A DNA stretch of 64,000 nucleotides from Mesostigma viride (GCA_009746045.1 RPFO01000594.1:354501-418500), one strand, 5' to 3'; counted from the stretch's first letter, positions 32,609-43,800 are shown. Program-made: numbers and translations. The notes: a model not told the origin generated them from the letters alone.

Positions 32609-34611
32609 TAATTAATTAATTAATTAAACTCGTGCTCCCGTTGGGGAGTCACGGAGCACCGAAGTGCTTTTAATCCCTGTGTGTGCACTACAGGAGAAAG
32701 GGCAGAGACCCCCAGTCTCCTTCATGCCAAAGGCATGCCACAGCTGCAATCGGGCGCGGCTAGCTAAAAGGACAGGCTAACGATCCGGCAAACTGTGGGT
32801 GCAATAAGACCCATGTGAGCATATCATAGCAAGGAGCGTGGGCAAGTAATCTGAACATAGCCAGGGCGTAGCATGGCTGTACTAGGACTAGGCTAAGGCT
32901 ATGGCTGGTTGTGTACCGTGCGTTGGCGGCACGTGACTAGGTGTGTTGGCACAGCTAGGCAACATTCTAGGCATGGCTGCCTTAGCGGCAGTGACGCCAA
33001 TGGTTACAAGCTAGGGCTATTGCTACTATTCTAGCCCGCTGGGGGCGTCCACATCTTGTGGTTGATCATCAGGTCCCCGCCCCTCCAGTACACCTTGGGC
33101 TTCTGGGGGTCCTGCTTATGGCGGAGGTATTCCGGCCACAGGTCGCGTCGCTGCTGTTGCTGAGCGGGGGTGAGGTCGTCATCCAGCGTCCAGGTGAGGT
33201 CGTGCAACCGCTTGCGACGAGAGAGGAACCGCTGCTTATCCTCAGGGCCGGGAGGAGAAGGTGAGTAGGACTGGTGGGGGAGCCGCCTTGTCCCGTGAGT
33301 GGGGAAGGCGGTGGCACCCACGCAGTTCTACCTCACCTACCAGGCCCATGAGGGTAAGAAGCTGGTTCTTGAGCTCGTCAGCAAGAGAGGTTGACGTCTC
33401 ACCTGGCTTCTGGGGGAAGCGACGTAGCACCACTCGGCACTCGCGGCGAGCGCGGTCGGTGACCTCCCGTTGCTGGGCCTGGCGGTGGTCCTCCAGCTCC
33501 TGGAGCTTTGTGGCGATGGCGTCGGTGGTGGAGGCGGTCGCTGACCGCAGCAGGTCCGCGTAGGAGAGCGGCGGGAGGTCGCCAGCATCCTGCCGGGGTG
33601 GCTGGGATGCAATGGTGGCCGTCTGCTCCGCTATCTTGGGGACCTGTGTGGCCAGGGCCTCGGTGTGGGCGGTGATGGCCTCAAGCTTCTTCAGGAGCAC
33701 GCCACACTTGCCCTCCACCTGGTTAAGGCGAGAGACAAGTGCCGCATGCGTTTCCGAAGCTTGCGCCGCGGTGTGCAGCGTCGTGAACTGGGGCTGGAGC
33801 TTGTGGACGACCTTGGTTTCCACGTTGGAGACCCGGGCCTCGACCGTGTTGAGCGTGGTGTTCAGCGATGTCAGCTGCTCGGCCAGCGGCCAGGTCACGT
33901 GCTCCTCCAGCACTGCGCGGATGTCATCCTTGCAGAGGGAGGAAGCCGATGGGGCTGCCGGCTGTGCGGGGGCTGGGGTGCGGAGCGTGCGGGTGATGTC
34001 GGTGAGGCGGAGCTGGAAATGGCTGGTCAAGATAGCCAGGCGTTGTTGTGCTTCGCTCATCGCATAGAGCCAGGACATGTCTCCATTGTAGTCAATAGCC
34101 GCCCCCTTCACGAAGAGCTTCCGCTCCTGTTCGAGGAACTGGAGAACCTCAATGCATTCCTGCGTCGACAATTCTTGCCACCCGGTGAGGGAGAATCCTC
34201 GGTCGCCGGGGAGGAACTGGCGCCATTTGCGAGCGTGGCAGGGTTTCTTGGGCTCAGGCGAGGCGCTGGGCGATGGGGCTGCTGGCGGTGGGTTGGCAGG
34301 CCCAGACGGCTGGTTGGCGGGTAAGCCTGGCGGCTGAACAATGGCGAGGGCGAGAGGGTTGGGCTGGGCGCTGGGAAGCTGTGCCAGCTCCTTTTCCAGC
34401 CCTCGTTTTGCTTTGGTAGTCGTCATAGCTGGTCACGTGCGTAACTTTGTCTATACTGCGTGGCAGCCGTAACCGTTTATACTGGCAAGTGCGTCTTAGA
34501 AAGGCGCATCGAATGCAAGTGGTCTGACCGAATTTGGGGCTCAGACGCAAAAGATCTGAACTCCGCCGTCAGCCATACCGCCGTCAGCCATTTTCGTGGC
34601 ATCAAAATTTT
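32609..34611 (-). mobile_element. Full-length ORF1-only L1-like retroposon (copy A)
   Basis: It is flanked by the perfect 12-bp duplication TTTGCTGTGGAT (32597-32608 and 34612-34623). On the minus strand it has a 185-bp 5' UTR, one ORF (34426-33031), a 400-bp 3' UTR, the terminal hairpin with stem GTGCTCCGT-type arms, and a TTAATTAAT tail instead of poly(A). No ORF2 (endonuclease-RT) is present. Since both ends are defined by the duplication, this is not truncation: the unit that transposed lacks ORF2, as HAL1 elements do in mammals. It presumably relied on a partner LINE. Confidence 0.88.
33031..34426 (-). pseudogene. L1-type ORF1 protein (coiled coil, RRM, C-terminal domain)
   Basis: The ATG at 34426 begins MTTTKAKRGLEKELAQLPS. 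A Pro/Ala-rich N-terminus is followed by a conserved block (DRGFSLTGWQELSTQECIEV) and a coiled coil of about 110 residues (LNTTLNTVEARVSNVETKVV). Then comes an RRM-like region (ECRVVLRRFPQKPGETSTSL to VLLTFSS) and the C-terminal domain (DDDLTPAQQQQRRDLWPEY, KVYWRGGDLMINHK). This is the order seen in L1 ORF1p, an RNA chaperone that trimerises. One extra base in a C-rich run near 33250 shifts the frame between the last two domains; otherwise it is intact at about 465 residues. Confidence 0.82.
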
Positions 34612-34779
34612 TTTGCTGTGGATGATGTATGCAAGCTGTAACATGATATTTATCAATGTAATAAATGCACTGATTGTGAGTCATGCCCCTGTTGTAATCA
34701 TCTTGCATTGTCGTATTTCTGATGGTCCCTGATAACACCATTTTTTTGTCCCAGAATGGCTGGAGAATTCGCCTGTGCA

Positions 34780-35186
34780 TGTTCTTGATTTTCTTGAGAT
34801 TCTACTCGTTTTTTTGTCCTGAGATTGTCCTGAGATTTTCTTGAGATTCTACTCGTTTTTTTTGTCCTGAGATTGTCCTGAGATTTTGTCCTGAGATTGT
34901 CCTGAGATTGTCCTGAGATTTTGTCCTGAGATTTTCACTACAAAGTCAAAATCGGCTCAAGACCTGAGTTTTTCACCAGAAATCTCAGGACCCGAGGTGT
35001 GCACTTACCAGATTTTGTGAAGACGAAAAAAATCAGGACAAATCAGGACAATCTCAGGAAAAATTAAGAATTATCTCAAGACAATCTCAAGACATTCTCA
35101 AGATATCTCAGGATTTCTCAGGATTTCTCAGGATTCCTAAAAAAAAAACTCAGGACAATCTCAAGAAATCTCAGTGCGAATTTTTT
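34780..35186. repeat. CACTA subterminal repeat array, right
   Basis: Repeats of TGTCCTGAGATT occupy 34800-34940. Inverted counterparts (AATCTCAGGACA, ATCTCAAGACA) fill 35030-35165, making the whole block a large imperfect inverted repeat. The word type is the same as at the left end of the element. Confidence 0.85.
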
Positions 35187-35375
35187 CCGACTTCCTAGTG
35201 TGGGGGTGGGGATGGAACGGAGGGAAGGGAAACGGAGGGAATAGTACTTTTCATCGCATGGATTTTGTCCTGCAGGCGTAGGATATGCGAGCCTGCCGCC
35301 TGGCATGCAGCTCGGGGTATTCGATTCGGGGGGGGGGGCTGATTGCGCAACGCCAAGGCGGAGGTAATCTAGCAA

Positions 35376-35825
35376 TTAATTAATTAATTAATTAATTAAA
35401 CTCGTGCTCCCGTTGGGGAGTCACGGAGCAGCGAAGTGCTTTTAATCCCTGTGTGTACGTGCACAACAGCTAGGAGAAAGGGCAGAGGGCCCCCAGTCTC
35501 CTTCATGCCTAAGGCATGCCACAGCTGCATTCGAGCACGCTAGCTAAACGGACACGCTAACGATCCGGCAATCTGTGGGTGCAATAAGACCCATGTGAGC
35601 ATGGCATAACAGCTAGGGAGCGTGGGCAAGTAATCTGATCATAGCCAGGACGTAGCATGGCTGTACAAGGACTAAGCTAAGAAGGCTATGGCTGGTTGTA
35701 TACCATGCATTAGCGAATAATGCACATGACTAGGTATGTTGGCACAGCTAGGCAAACATTCTAAGCATGGCTGCCATAGCGGCAGTGACTACCAAGGGAT
35801 ACAAGCTAGGGCTATTAGCTAGTCA
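35376..35825 (-). mobile_element. 5'-truncated retroposon of the copy A family (copy B)
   Basis: A perfect 12-bp duplication GTAATCTAGCAA occurs at 35364-35375 and 35826-35837. Only the 3' UTR, hairpin and TTAATTAA tail are present, about 450 bp. It is closely related to the 3' UTR of copy A. It is a typical product of target-primed reverse transcription that stopped early. Confidence 0.9.
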
Positions 35826-35837
35826 GTAATCTAGCAA

Positions 35838-36695
35838 GCGTTGTGTTTTACGAATCTGACAGTTGACAGATGACGTTCTACACGTTGTAGCCCGTTCTGC
35901 ACGTTGTAGCCCAAAATACCGGCACCACCATGTCTATCACCCGACTGCTAGGTCGAGGCATGATGAGGGTGGAGCAGGGGGGGACTGTTTAGAGGCTGTC
36001 CCCGAAGCCTGTTAGCGCTGCGAGCCGACGAGGAAGGTTGACTACCTACTGGCACCACCAGAGGCAGCACCCTTCTTGCTAGACACCGCACGAGACTCTG
36101 CTCCCAAGGTGTACACCGGGCTGAACACCGTCAAAGAATGCTGCAATTTTAAGGAGCCATCCTGAGCAGACGCATCTTATAATGCGCTTACCTGATGTCT
36201 GTTGCGCGGTGCGCCCTCGCCGCCTGGACGCCAGTTAGTCTCCATGCTTTGCTGCAGACTAAGTCTCAAAGGCATTATTGTGAATACAACGTATGAATAA
36301 GCCTTGTAAACCTACGTTGGTATGTGAATATAAATATACCACGTAGGCTATGCAGATAGGACTGCTAGTCGAGTCACATATGTTTCCCTAGATAGGTATA
36401 CGTTGGTATACTTTGGGTACTGGGGTACGTGACAGATGTCAGTACCCAGTATTCGTAGTGTCCTACCATTGGACGGTACTAGAGTATCCTATAGATAGGG
36501 AACGTACTAGACTGCTACCTGTAATCGTGCGGCCTCGGGCCAACGGTCTGCACCCAACGGTCACTGACGGCGCAGCCAGTGAGAGGAACGTTGATAAAGG
36601 GTAAACCTATTTTCTAATGAGCAAGCAATTCATTGCCAACCATATTCTGTGCTCTCAAGCAAGCAACTTTACCGCGTTCGTGCATTATCATTCCT
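35838..36695. other. No gene recognised
   Basis: The stretch contains a small tandem repeat (ACGTTGTAGCCC, twice near 35886-35911). The word TAGGTATACGTTGGTATACT occurs near 36395, and related words appear around 36310. It may include the 3' UTR of the ORF1 remnant to its right. No open frame of interest. Confidence 0.4.
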
Positions 36696-37797
36696 AACTA
36701 CGCCTGGGCTGTTCCACACCGCGCTCCTCGCCTTCAATTGTGCCGGCGTGTAGTCCTCGTCGAGGCTGAAGGGCCGGGTGGTCAGTGAGCAGGCGACGTG
36801 CTCCCAGCAAGAGGCGTTTATCGTGCATGGATGCCATGGTCACGACGACCAATTAAGCCCATAGGGCCAGGCAGCCGAATGGCTCGTTCAATGACAACAC
36901 GGTTCTGGATCACACCCAGAAACGCTGGGCCGCGCAGCTCCTCGGCCGCAAGTGAGTTTGCTGTCTCATTTGCATGCTTTTGCATTCACGCCTGTCTGGA
37001 AGCTCTTGATTACAATACTGTGTTGGCGTTACAATTGCACTGCTGCATTCTGGGTGACCGCAGCGCTCGGTATAGCGGCAGACTTGGCCGCCTGTTGAAC
37101 AATGGCGGTCAAGTTCTTGCCGATGACGTCGGCGAACGTGGTAGTTTTGGCGGGGGCTGCCAGGGCTTTCTTCAGCTCCAGCAGTGATGCCGTCGTAGCT
37201 GCAGACGCCTCCGCCAATTAAGGCCTTGATGTCGCCCTGCACGTACAGACGTAAGAGACTGTGTGAGGCTCTGCATGCAGCACGGTAGCATCGTCCGCGG
37301 GGGCGCGCGCCGGGCGCGCTGGCCTGCATGGCGATGGCCGGCGCCGGCAGCTCGACGAGTTCATGCAGGGCAGCACGAATTAGAAGACAGGCAAGTCGGC
37401 AATCTTCAGGCGCCCACTTAGGCCATTCATCCGAAGCAGCCTGAGCCATAACCCGGCCGCTGCGAGGGTTGCGAATCGGGGCGCCGTGTTGGTCGCGGAG
37501 CTTCATGCAGCACGCTTAGCACAGCGGCGTCGCTGAAGGCGAGCAATTAAGACTGTCAGCGATGTCGTCCAGGCTCAAACGCTGGCCTGGCGTGTAGAAG
37601 GAGGCAGAAATGGCATACGGCAAGGAGGATTCAACCGCCATTGGGGCTGCTTCCGAAGTATTGGGTCGCTTGTTAGCGACGTTCTCGGCGGCGACAATGT
37701 CGTTGGCGATTTTGTTTTCGGCATGTTTGGCATCAAGAGATTCGGCTGCAGGGGCTGAAGACGATGCGGGAGCCTCCATAGCTGCGTTCAATAGCAC
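36696..37797 (-). pseudogene. L1-type ORF1 protein, third subfamily
   Basis: The frame opening near 37797 has an Ala-rich N-terminus, then RLSLDDIADSL and, in the next frame section, SDEWPKWAPEDCRLACLLIR and LRLYVQGDIKAL. A coiled-coil part follows (ASLLELKKALAAPAKTTTFA, DVIGKNLTAIV). Near 36850 is the RRM end (in frame after removing 4 bp), then DKRLLLGARRLLTD. The C-terminal domain FSLDEDYTPAQLKARSAVW lies near 36790-36730. The order matches the copy A protein although sequence identity is low. The frame is broken by a TAA near 37520, 4-bp AATT-type insertions at 37216-37221 and 36851-36856, and other indels. Confidence 0.65.
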
Positions 37798-38179
37798 CTA
37801 GACGATGGCATGCAGGGGGCGCAGGCGCACTGATCGATCACGTGCGTGCATGGTGCCGCCATAATAATGTGCAGAAAAATAGCGAGATCTGCTGGGCAGG
37901 CCTATGTCGGTAGCTTGCAAAATCCTGGTGGGCGATGACTGCCGGAAATTAAATCAACGTGTTCGTCATCAAAAGGCGAGTCTGTTGCAATTATAACCCG
38001 ACCAAACTTCATGCCCGGAGTCAAAAGTTATGAGCATTCTCGGCATCCATAGCTCGACACACCGTAACCTTGGACTGCCATATGCATTGTTGGACTGTAG
38101 TCTAGGTCTAATCGCTAGATGAGGTATAGTTGGACAGGTAGAGGAAGAGACGGAGGTACAGGACCTCGTGCAGTTACAA

Positions 38180-38464
38180 TTAATTAATGGGTTAATTAAT
38201 TAGGAAGATACTCCGTTGGGAGTACATGTAGCACATACATATCCCTGAGAAGGGGCACATTCTGCTGCAGGGCTACTTCCTGCAAGGGTAGGATGTAAAC
38301 TACACCTGCTCTGGGTGCACAGAGTGCACCTGCACCACTACTATGTATTCCAGCAGCGAAGGTGCAGACATAGGGTGGAAGATCATCATGGCTATACAAA
38401 AAAGGCTAGGGCATGGCTTCTCATCAGAAAGTGACTCTCTGCTTCTAAATTAAGGCAGAGCTTT
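38180..38464 (-). repeat. 3' UTR fragment of the second retroposon subfamily
   Basis: A TTAATTAATGGGTTAATTAA tail is followed by a hairpin-like TACTCCGTTGGGAGTA. Further on, the CCTGCAAGGGTAGGATGTAA to GTGCACCTGCACC block matches the reverse complement of 2965-3035. It is 5'-truncated. Copy D was inserted next to it. Confidence 0.55.
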
Positions 38465-38476
38465 GCTAAATTCTTA

Positions 38477-39070
38477 ATGCATAATCCTATTAATTAATTA
38501 AACTCGTGCTCCGCGTTGGGGAGTCACGGAGCACCGAGGTGCTTTTAATCCCTGCATGTGCACAACAGGAAGAAAGGGCAGAGACCCCCTTTCTCCTTCA
38601 TGCCAGAGGCATGCCACAGCGGCAATTGGACACGCCATAGACGATCCGGCAAGTGCTGCACGGTTGCAATAAGACCCATGTGAGCGTATCATGGCTCGAG
38701 CTACCATGGTCCGGATTCTCCCGATTTCTGGCCTGCGCTGGTTGTCTCCTTGATATCATCAGTAACAAGTAGGGTGGGCAAGTAAACTGATGATCATAGC
38801 CAGGACGTAGCATGGCTGTACAAGGGCTAAGCTGAGGCTATGGCTGGTTGTGTATCCAGTGTGTTATAGCGGTGCACGTGACTAGGTATGGTGGCACAGC
38901 TCGGCAAACATTCTAGGCATGGCTGCCATGGCAGCAGGGACTACCAATGGATACAATTGGCTAGGGCTGTTCAAGCTATTCTAGCCCGCAGGGGGCGTCC
39001 ACATCTTAATTGTGGTTAATCATCAGGTCCCCGCATCATCCACGGGGAGTCCCATGATAGGCATAGCGTG
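38477..39070 (-). mobile_element. 5'-truncated retroposon of the copy A family (copy D)
   Basis: A perfect 12-bp duplication GCTAAATTCTTA occurs at 38465-38476 and 39071-39082. It contains the hairpin (with an extra C-G pair inside), the 3' UTR and the last codons of ORF1 up to the GGGGACCTGATGATT-like block. Two secondary changes stand out: a 61-bp insertion flanked by TATCAT at 38687-38759, and a 4-bp insertion making TTAATT at 39006-39011. Confidence 0.85.
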
Positions 39071-39082
39071 GCTAAATTCTTA

Positions 39083-41220
39083 TTGTCTATTTACCCAGAG
39101 GCCTCGATTGAGGCCATTTGGCTCAATTGAGGCCTTTTTCACCAAGGTCACCTGGGGACGGTAATTTTGGCGGGAAGGACCGGTCCTATGGGTCGTCCGG
39201 CCCCGGCTGCAGTGGCGCGAATCTGGTATATGTGCTGAGCGTCCTGACCCGTTGGGGTCGACAGGGGTCGACGGTTACTGAAAGATATGTGAGGTGGAAA
39301 AGTACCTATTTTGGCCACTTTTGTGCAACCGGACGACGAATTTTCACGAATGCACGACCATTGCAGCCTCGAGTAAAATAGACCGTATGGCCACGTTCGT
39401 GCATCAATTCGACCAGTATTAAGGAGCGTGTTGGGTAGATAAATTATCAAGGAGATAATTTATCCGTGAAGCTAGCCTGATCGCTAAATGGGTCAAAAGT
39501 CGATTTCTAAATTCGTGGGGTCGTTATTTGTGTGCTGAATGCCAGGTTAGTGAAATTCAGATGCCCGGCGTAATTGCCGTTGATTTGTTTAGTTTGCATG
39601 CGCCTGCCAGCAGGCCGGTGCTTCGATATGCTGGGAAGAGACTAGCGGAATGGCGGGGGGGGGGATGTTGGGGCAGCCGTGACCAAAGGGGCACTGGCTA
39701 GCTATTTTCGAGCCTTTTGGCGTGGATCCGTAGGTAGAGGAAGGGGTGTTTTTAGCTAGGAAAAACTGGGATGCGGACAATAAACGCGCGCGCGCCCCCA
39801 GCTATGGGAGCGCCATTATGCGAACAGTGCTGGTGAGGCCGCTGCAGCCGCTTTCATACGTCAATGGACGATGCATGGAGCGTCTGTCCGGCCAGATTTG
39901 CGGGCTGCATCGCTTCCGGACAACTTGAAAACGCCGAGCTTGAACAGCTTTCCTAATGCAGCCACGTTCAGCGCCAGCGCATATGCGTGCCTAGTGATCC
40001 CGGGTGTGAGGGGTGTGAAAGGTAAGTGCGTCCTGGTGGTAGAAAGGTAATGGCATCGATTTGCTTGTGATATCGTCAGTTTTTAGCTGCCTATCGGCGC
40101 CTAGTGCCGATGTGACGTAAGGCATGTTATAGTACTTCGTGCAGTGCTCTGCGGCTGGCCCCCGCCGTGTATAGACGTGTTTGCTTTCCATAAGAAGCAT
40201 GGCAGTTCCTGCCATGCTGGCCATAATTCTCAGGCAACCCTTGCAAAGCCCAAAATCAAGCTAAGAGGTCTAGTAGGCTGTGCAAATGTTGTCCAGTCAT
40301 GCTTGTATATCTTGCCATGTGCTGTTCATCTGCTGCCGCGGCAGCAAACCCCTGTAATAATGTACCGTAACAACCTAGATATTGGGGCTATGTGAGTGAA
40401 GCTACGCGCTTGGAAGGTCACACCTATCATTATAATGCATGATCCTTGTGCGTGTTTGTAATAGAGGCTTTGGATTCGTCATGGTTACGTGCAATACCCA
40501 TGGCAGGCTATTGCTGCCTGCAGTGCTGCGCGACAGCCCCGGTCGTGCAAGTGTGTGTGAGGGGTCCCTTGGGGAGCATGCCATGTCATGCCATGCTTAC
40601 CGTGTCGTGGGGGAACCTCGTAAGGTCCAAAAGACACGTTACATGCAGATGGAACTGAGTACTGGCGCCTTTTGGTCGCTTGTATCTATGGTCATGTTGT
40701 GTTGATGGTGCCGTCGCAGCGACACCCTGTTTTATTAAATCATAATTAAATACGTATTAGGGCTATGTGACTGATGTTAAGTGCTGGGAACCCCAACAAA
40801 ACAATCATAATAATGCATGGCCTTCACTCATATTTGGAATAAAGTTTGTTGGCTCATTGTCAAGGAGACAACCAGCGCAGGCCAGAAATCGGGAGAATCC
40901 GGACCATGGTAGCTCGAGCCTGCCGTTATCTTGTCCGCGTGTGCGAGTCGTTCAGGATGATGAAGATGAATGGTGATGGAAATGTGTATCCTTGTGCATT
41001 GAAATTATGGCTGGCTTACGTGTATAGAGCGACTAGATGACCTAGACAGTGGGGCCGGAAACAGCATGCTTGATCATCAGGGCGTGTGTCTCGAGCCTAA
41101 CTGGCAGGGAGTGTCTAGTGGTGAGCACCATTGCTGCGATCGCTCTCCCACCATTTACGAGGAAATACCCGCAAATGGAAAACCACTGAAAAGGTCTAGC
41201 TCATTGTAATTACATGCAAC
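39083..41220. other. No gene recognised; several palindromes
   Basis: No open frame here shows a domain. Noted items are GAGGCCTCGATTGAGGCC at about 39098 with a second AATTGAGGCC block beside it, a G run at 39656-39664, an alternating GCGCGCGCGC at 39785, and the source or copy of the 61-bp segment at 40860-40920. The composition is mixed, and it looks like old insertions without a recognisable name. Confidence 0.4.
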
Positions 41221-41231
41221 ACCCAATTTAT

Positions 41232-41255
41232 AAAAGGCCTCAATTGAGGCCTTTT
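41232..41255. repeat. 24-bp perfect palindrome
   Basis: AAAAGGCCTCAATTGAGG and its continuation form a perfect 24-bp palindrome centred on AATT. A related palindrome lies at 39098-39137. With its T run it could act as a terminator-like hairpin, but no gene ends beside it. Confidence 0.8.
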
Positions 41256-41277
41256 TCTAGGTAGTAGATAGACATTA

Positions 41278-41730
41278 CACCCTCCGCATTGGTAGTTTTA
41301 CTAAATAATTATGAGGCTGGGCGCCGGCCAGCTGCAAACGATAAATAAAACAAAAGAATTTTAATTAACTAATTCCCGAGTGTACTGACCTGTAGTTTTT
41401 GAAGCTACCAAACAAATAAAGAAAGTGTAAATAAATAATTTGACTGCCAATAGCGCTTCTTTTGCGGTAAAAAACAAAGAAATATTAAATCTCTGGCTGA
41501 AAAATGTGCTTTTAGTAGCCGTAAGAGCAGTGCATCCGGCTGGGTTATACAAAACAAACAAAGAATTATTAAATTTCGCAGCCGGTTTAACGGTTGTTCG
41601 GTAACCAAACAAACAAACTAATAATTAATTAATTGGGCGGACACAGTAACACTTTCAACCAATAAAACGCTAATGTCTAATTCCGAAGGGCCTTTTGGCT
41701 GAACTGAATTAAAACTACCAATGCGGGGGG
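41278..41730. mobile_element. MITE with CACCCTCCGCATTGG ends
   Basis: Left end CACCCTCCGCATTGGTAGTT and right end AACTACCAATGCGGGGGG are inverted copies of about 20 bp. TA lies at the left border; the right border is less clear. It is about 450 bp, AT-rich, with no coding capacity. A 47-bp relic of the same family is in the CACTA transposase intron at 25161-25207. Confidence 0.75.
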
Positions 41731-41837
41731 TTTAAGGCGTCATCCATGGGGGGGGCATTATGGGCGCACATATGCGCTTGGGCCACGTGCATGCTAGGCT
41801 AAGCCTGACTATGTAATCTACACTACTGCTTTATTCC

Positions 41838-42885
41838 CTAGTTATAGACTGGTTTGCTGGGCCGGGTACGTGGCAGGGGGTGCCTGCCAGGGCTTGTGGT
41901 CGACGTGGATGACGTCCCCCCTCCAGTATACCGGTTTCCCCCTAGTTGCGCTCTGCCGGAGCTGGAGGTAGGTCGGCCATAGCTCCTGTCGCCGCTGTTG
42001 CTGGGCCAGGCCGGGTCAAGTCGTCGTTCAGCGTGTAGGAAGTCCCCGAGAGCTTCTTCCGGCATTTAATTAAGAAACGACAGCTTATCCGCCATGTACT
42101 GTATAGGTGAGGAGCAGGGGAGCCGGGCCAGCCTTATATACCCCGCGCGCGGAGAAGGCGGACAGCCGACATCCGCAGCTCACCAGTGAGTAGCATGCGG
42201 GCAAGAATGTCGCGCTTTAACGCCATGAGAAGAGTCGCCGAGGTCTCACCTGCCGGCTGGTCGAAGTACACTTGACGATGACATTGTGGCTGCGCTGGGT
42301 GATTTCGGCCTCCTCGCGGAGGTCGAGGGCTTGTTGCTTGAGCTGACAGCTCAAGTGCCGCGATGGTGGAGGTGGTGGTGGTGCATGGTGTGGTGCTTAA
42401 TAAGCAGGTCCGGTCCGCCCAGGCCGGTCTGCCGGTCTGGGGGGAAGGACTGAGCATCGCTGGCCCGGGGCCAGCAGATGCTGGCTGGGCGGCGATGTCC
42501 TTCACCGCCGGGGCGGTGTCAGAGGCCTGCATGCGGTGTTTTGCAGGCACTCAATGGAGATGGCGTTGTCGTGGAGGCGTTCAGTGTCGATGTCAAGGAG
42601 CTGGGCTTTGATGTCGGTACACGTGGTGGAGGTGGAGGCGGCAGCTATAGTGGAGGTGGAGGCAAGAAGGGTGGAGGTGGAGGTGACGGTGGTGGAAAGG
42701 TGAGGGAGCTCAGCAGCCAGCGTGCTGCCCTGCATTGCAGCCACATCTGCAGCAATCAAGGGGATCGAGTCACGTGCTGCTGGAGGGCCGGGCTTCCGTA
42801 AGGTTGGAGCGGAGTGTGGGTGCGGAGATGGATCGAGGGAGCTCAGATACAAGCAGCTGTGTACAATGCAGTGCAGGATAATCAA
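41838..42885 (-). pseudogene. L1-type ORF1 protein, second subfamily
   Basis: The N-terminal part near 42870-42600 has AADVAAMQGSTLAAELPHLS and a Ser/Thr-rich stretch from GGAGGT-type simple repeats. The RRM part (VYFDQPAGETSATLLMALKR) aligns with the copy A protein block VVLRRFPQKPGETSTSLADE. Near 42070 the frame breaks at TTAATTAA (42066-42073). Without 4 of those bases the frame reads on through KCRKKL into LNDDLTRPGPA, the C-terminal domain. Further indels follow. It is a dead copy, related to the remnant at 2440-2666. Confidence 0.75.
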
Positions 42886-43800
42886 TTAATGCCGAATCGA
42901 CATTCTAACCTAACTTGACATGAGCAAATGTGCCCTAGGCCCCTAGCATAGTTGACAGTCTCTTTATAGTTGTCACTTGCAGTCTTGCACCGAAAGCTTT
43001 ATTAATGCCATGAAAAGCACTAATATTTCAGCTGGCCCTAGCTCCCAGCCTACTAGCTCCCCAATGTCCCCATCTAGTTGCACTCCACTTTCTTGACCCC
43101 TTACCCGGCCTCCCCCTAGCTGCTGCCCAGCCACCCCCCGCCTCCGCACCAAGCCCTAATCCCGCCCTCCCCCCACTGGCACTATACGTACCCAACCGCC
43201 TCCGGCCCCCTCCGTGCCAAAGGTTCCCTTCCTGCCCTCCCCCAGCTGCCCAGCCGCCAACCCCCGGGCTTCCGCGTGTCAAACCCTTCCAGCCCATCTC
43301 AGCACCCTACCCCTTCATCAGACGCGCTTGTTGGTGTCATCCGCTCAACCCCTAGATTACTCAGATATGGTCGGATATGCAGGATAAGCAGCGTTGCATG
43401 GACGGATCGACATTAATTGTAAAAGACTACGACCCCGGCCAACTGTAGGTCCTAGGAAATATAAAAAAGATGGTATAGTAGGCATATAGTTTGCGTGCAA
43501 GATTTAAGCTCGAGGCCCTACTTGCGGCGCCCATATTTTAGACTAGCTGTGGACATGCATGATGTACATATTGACGTCTTGGGGACGCGCCCACCGTGGG
43601 GGTATAGTATATCTTTATTGGGCGGGAATTCATGAGTGCTCATGCACTGCTCCGCGGACGTCCCCCGGCCAACGGGCCGGGGACACGAGACTCAGTTAAT
43701 TAATTAATAGTTGTCTGGCATTGTCAATTAGCATAGTAGCCAGCCATCATGCCTCGCTGATAACAATCTGCGCCTCTTGCTTCTGCTGCAGGTTGACGGT
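42886..43800. other. No gene recognised
   Basis: A pyrimidine-rich, CCCCC-containing stretch (43060-43300) produces Gly/Arg-rich or Pro-rich frames with no family. Near 43690 is a TTAATTAATTAATAG word, possibly another retroposon tail. Nothing else seen. Confidence 0.4.

Larger units (their letters stand above)
23188..35200 (-). mobile_element. CACTA/EnSpm DNA transposon, 12.0 kb
   Basis: Terminal inverted repeats CACTAGGAAGTCGG lie at 23188-23201 and, inverted, at 35187-35200. The flanking dinucleotide TG (23186-23187 and 35201-35202) fits a 2-bp target duplication; a 3-bp duplication is not visible. Subterminal arrays of CTGAGA-type words fill about 400 bp inside each end, as in plant CACTA elements, where the transposase binds such repeats. 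The element carries a TNP2-like transposase (minus) and a second spliced gene (plus). A 2-kb retroposon inserted at 32609-34611 is a later arrival. Confidence 0.9.

Noticed and set aside
38693-40920. TIR transposon of 2.2 kb bounded by the 61-bp inverted copies
   Set aside because: Retroposon D with its own intact 12-bp duplication (38465-39082) spans the left copy, so the two 61-mers cannot be the ends of one insertion.
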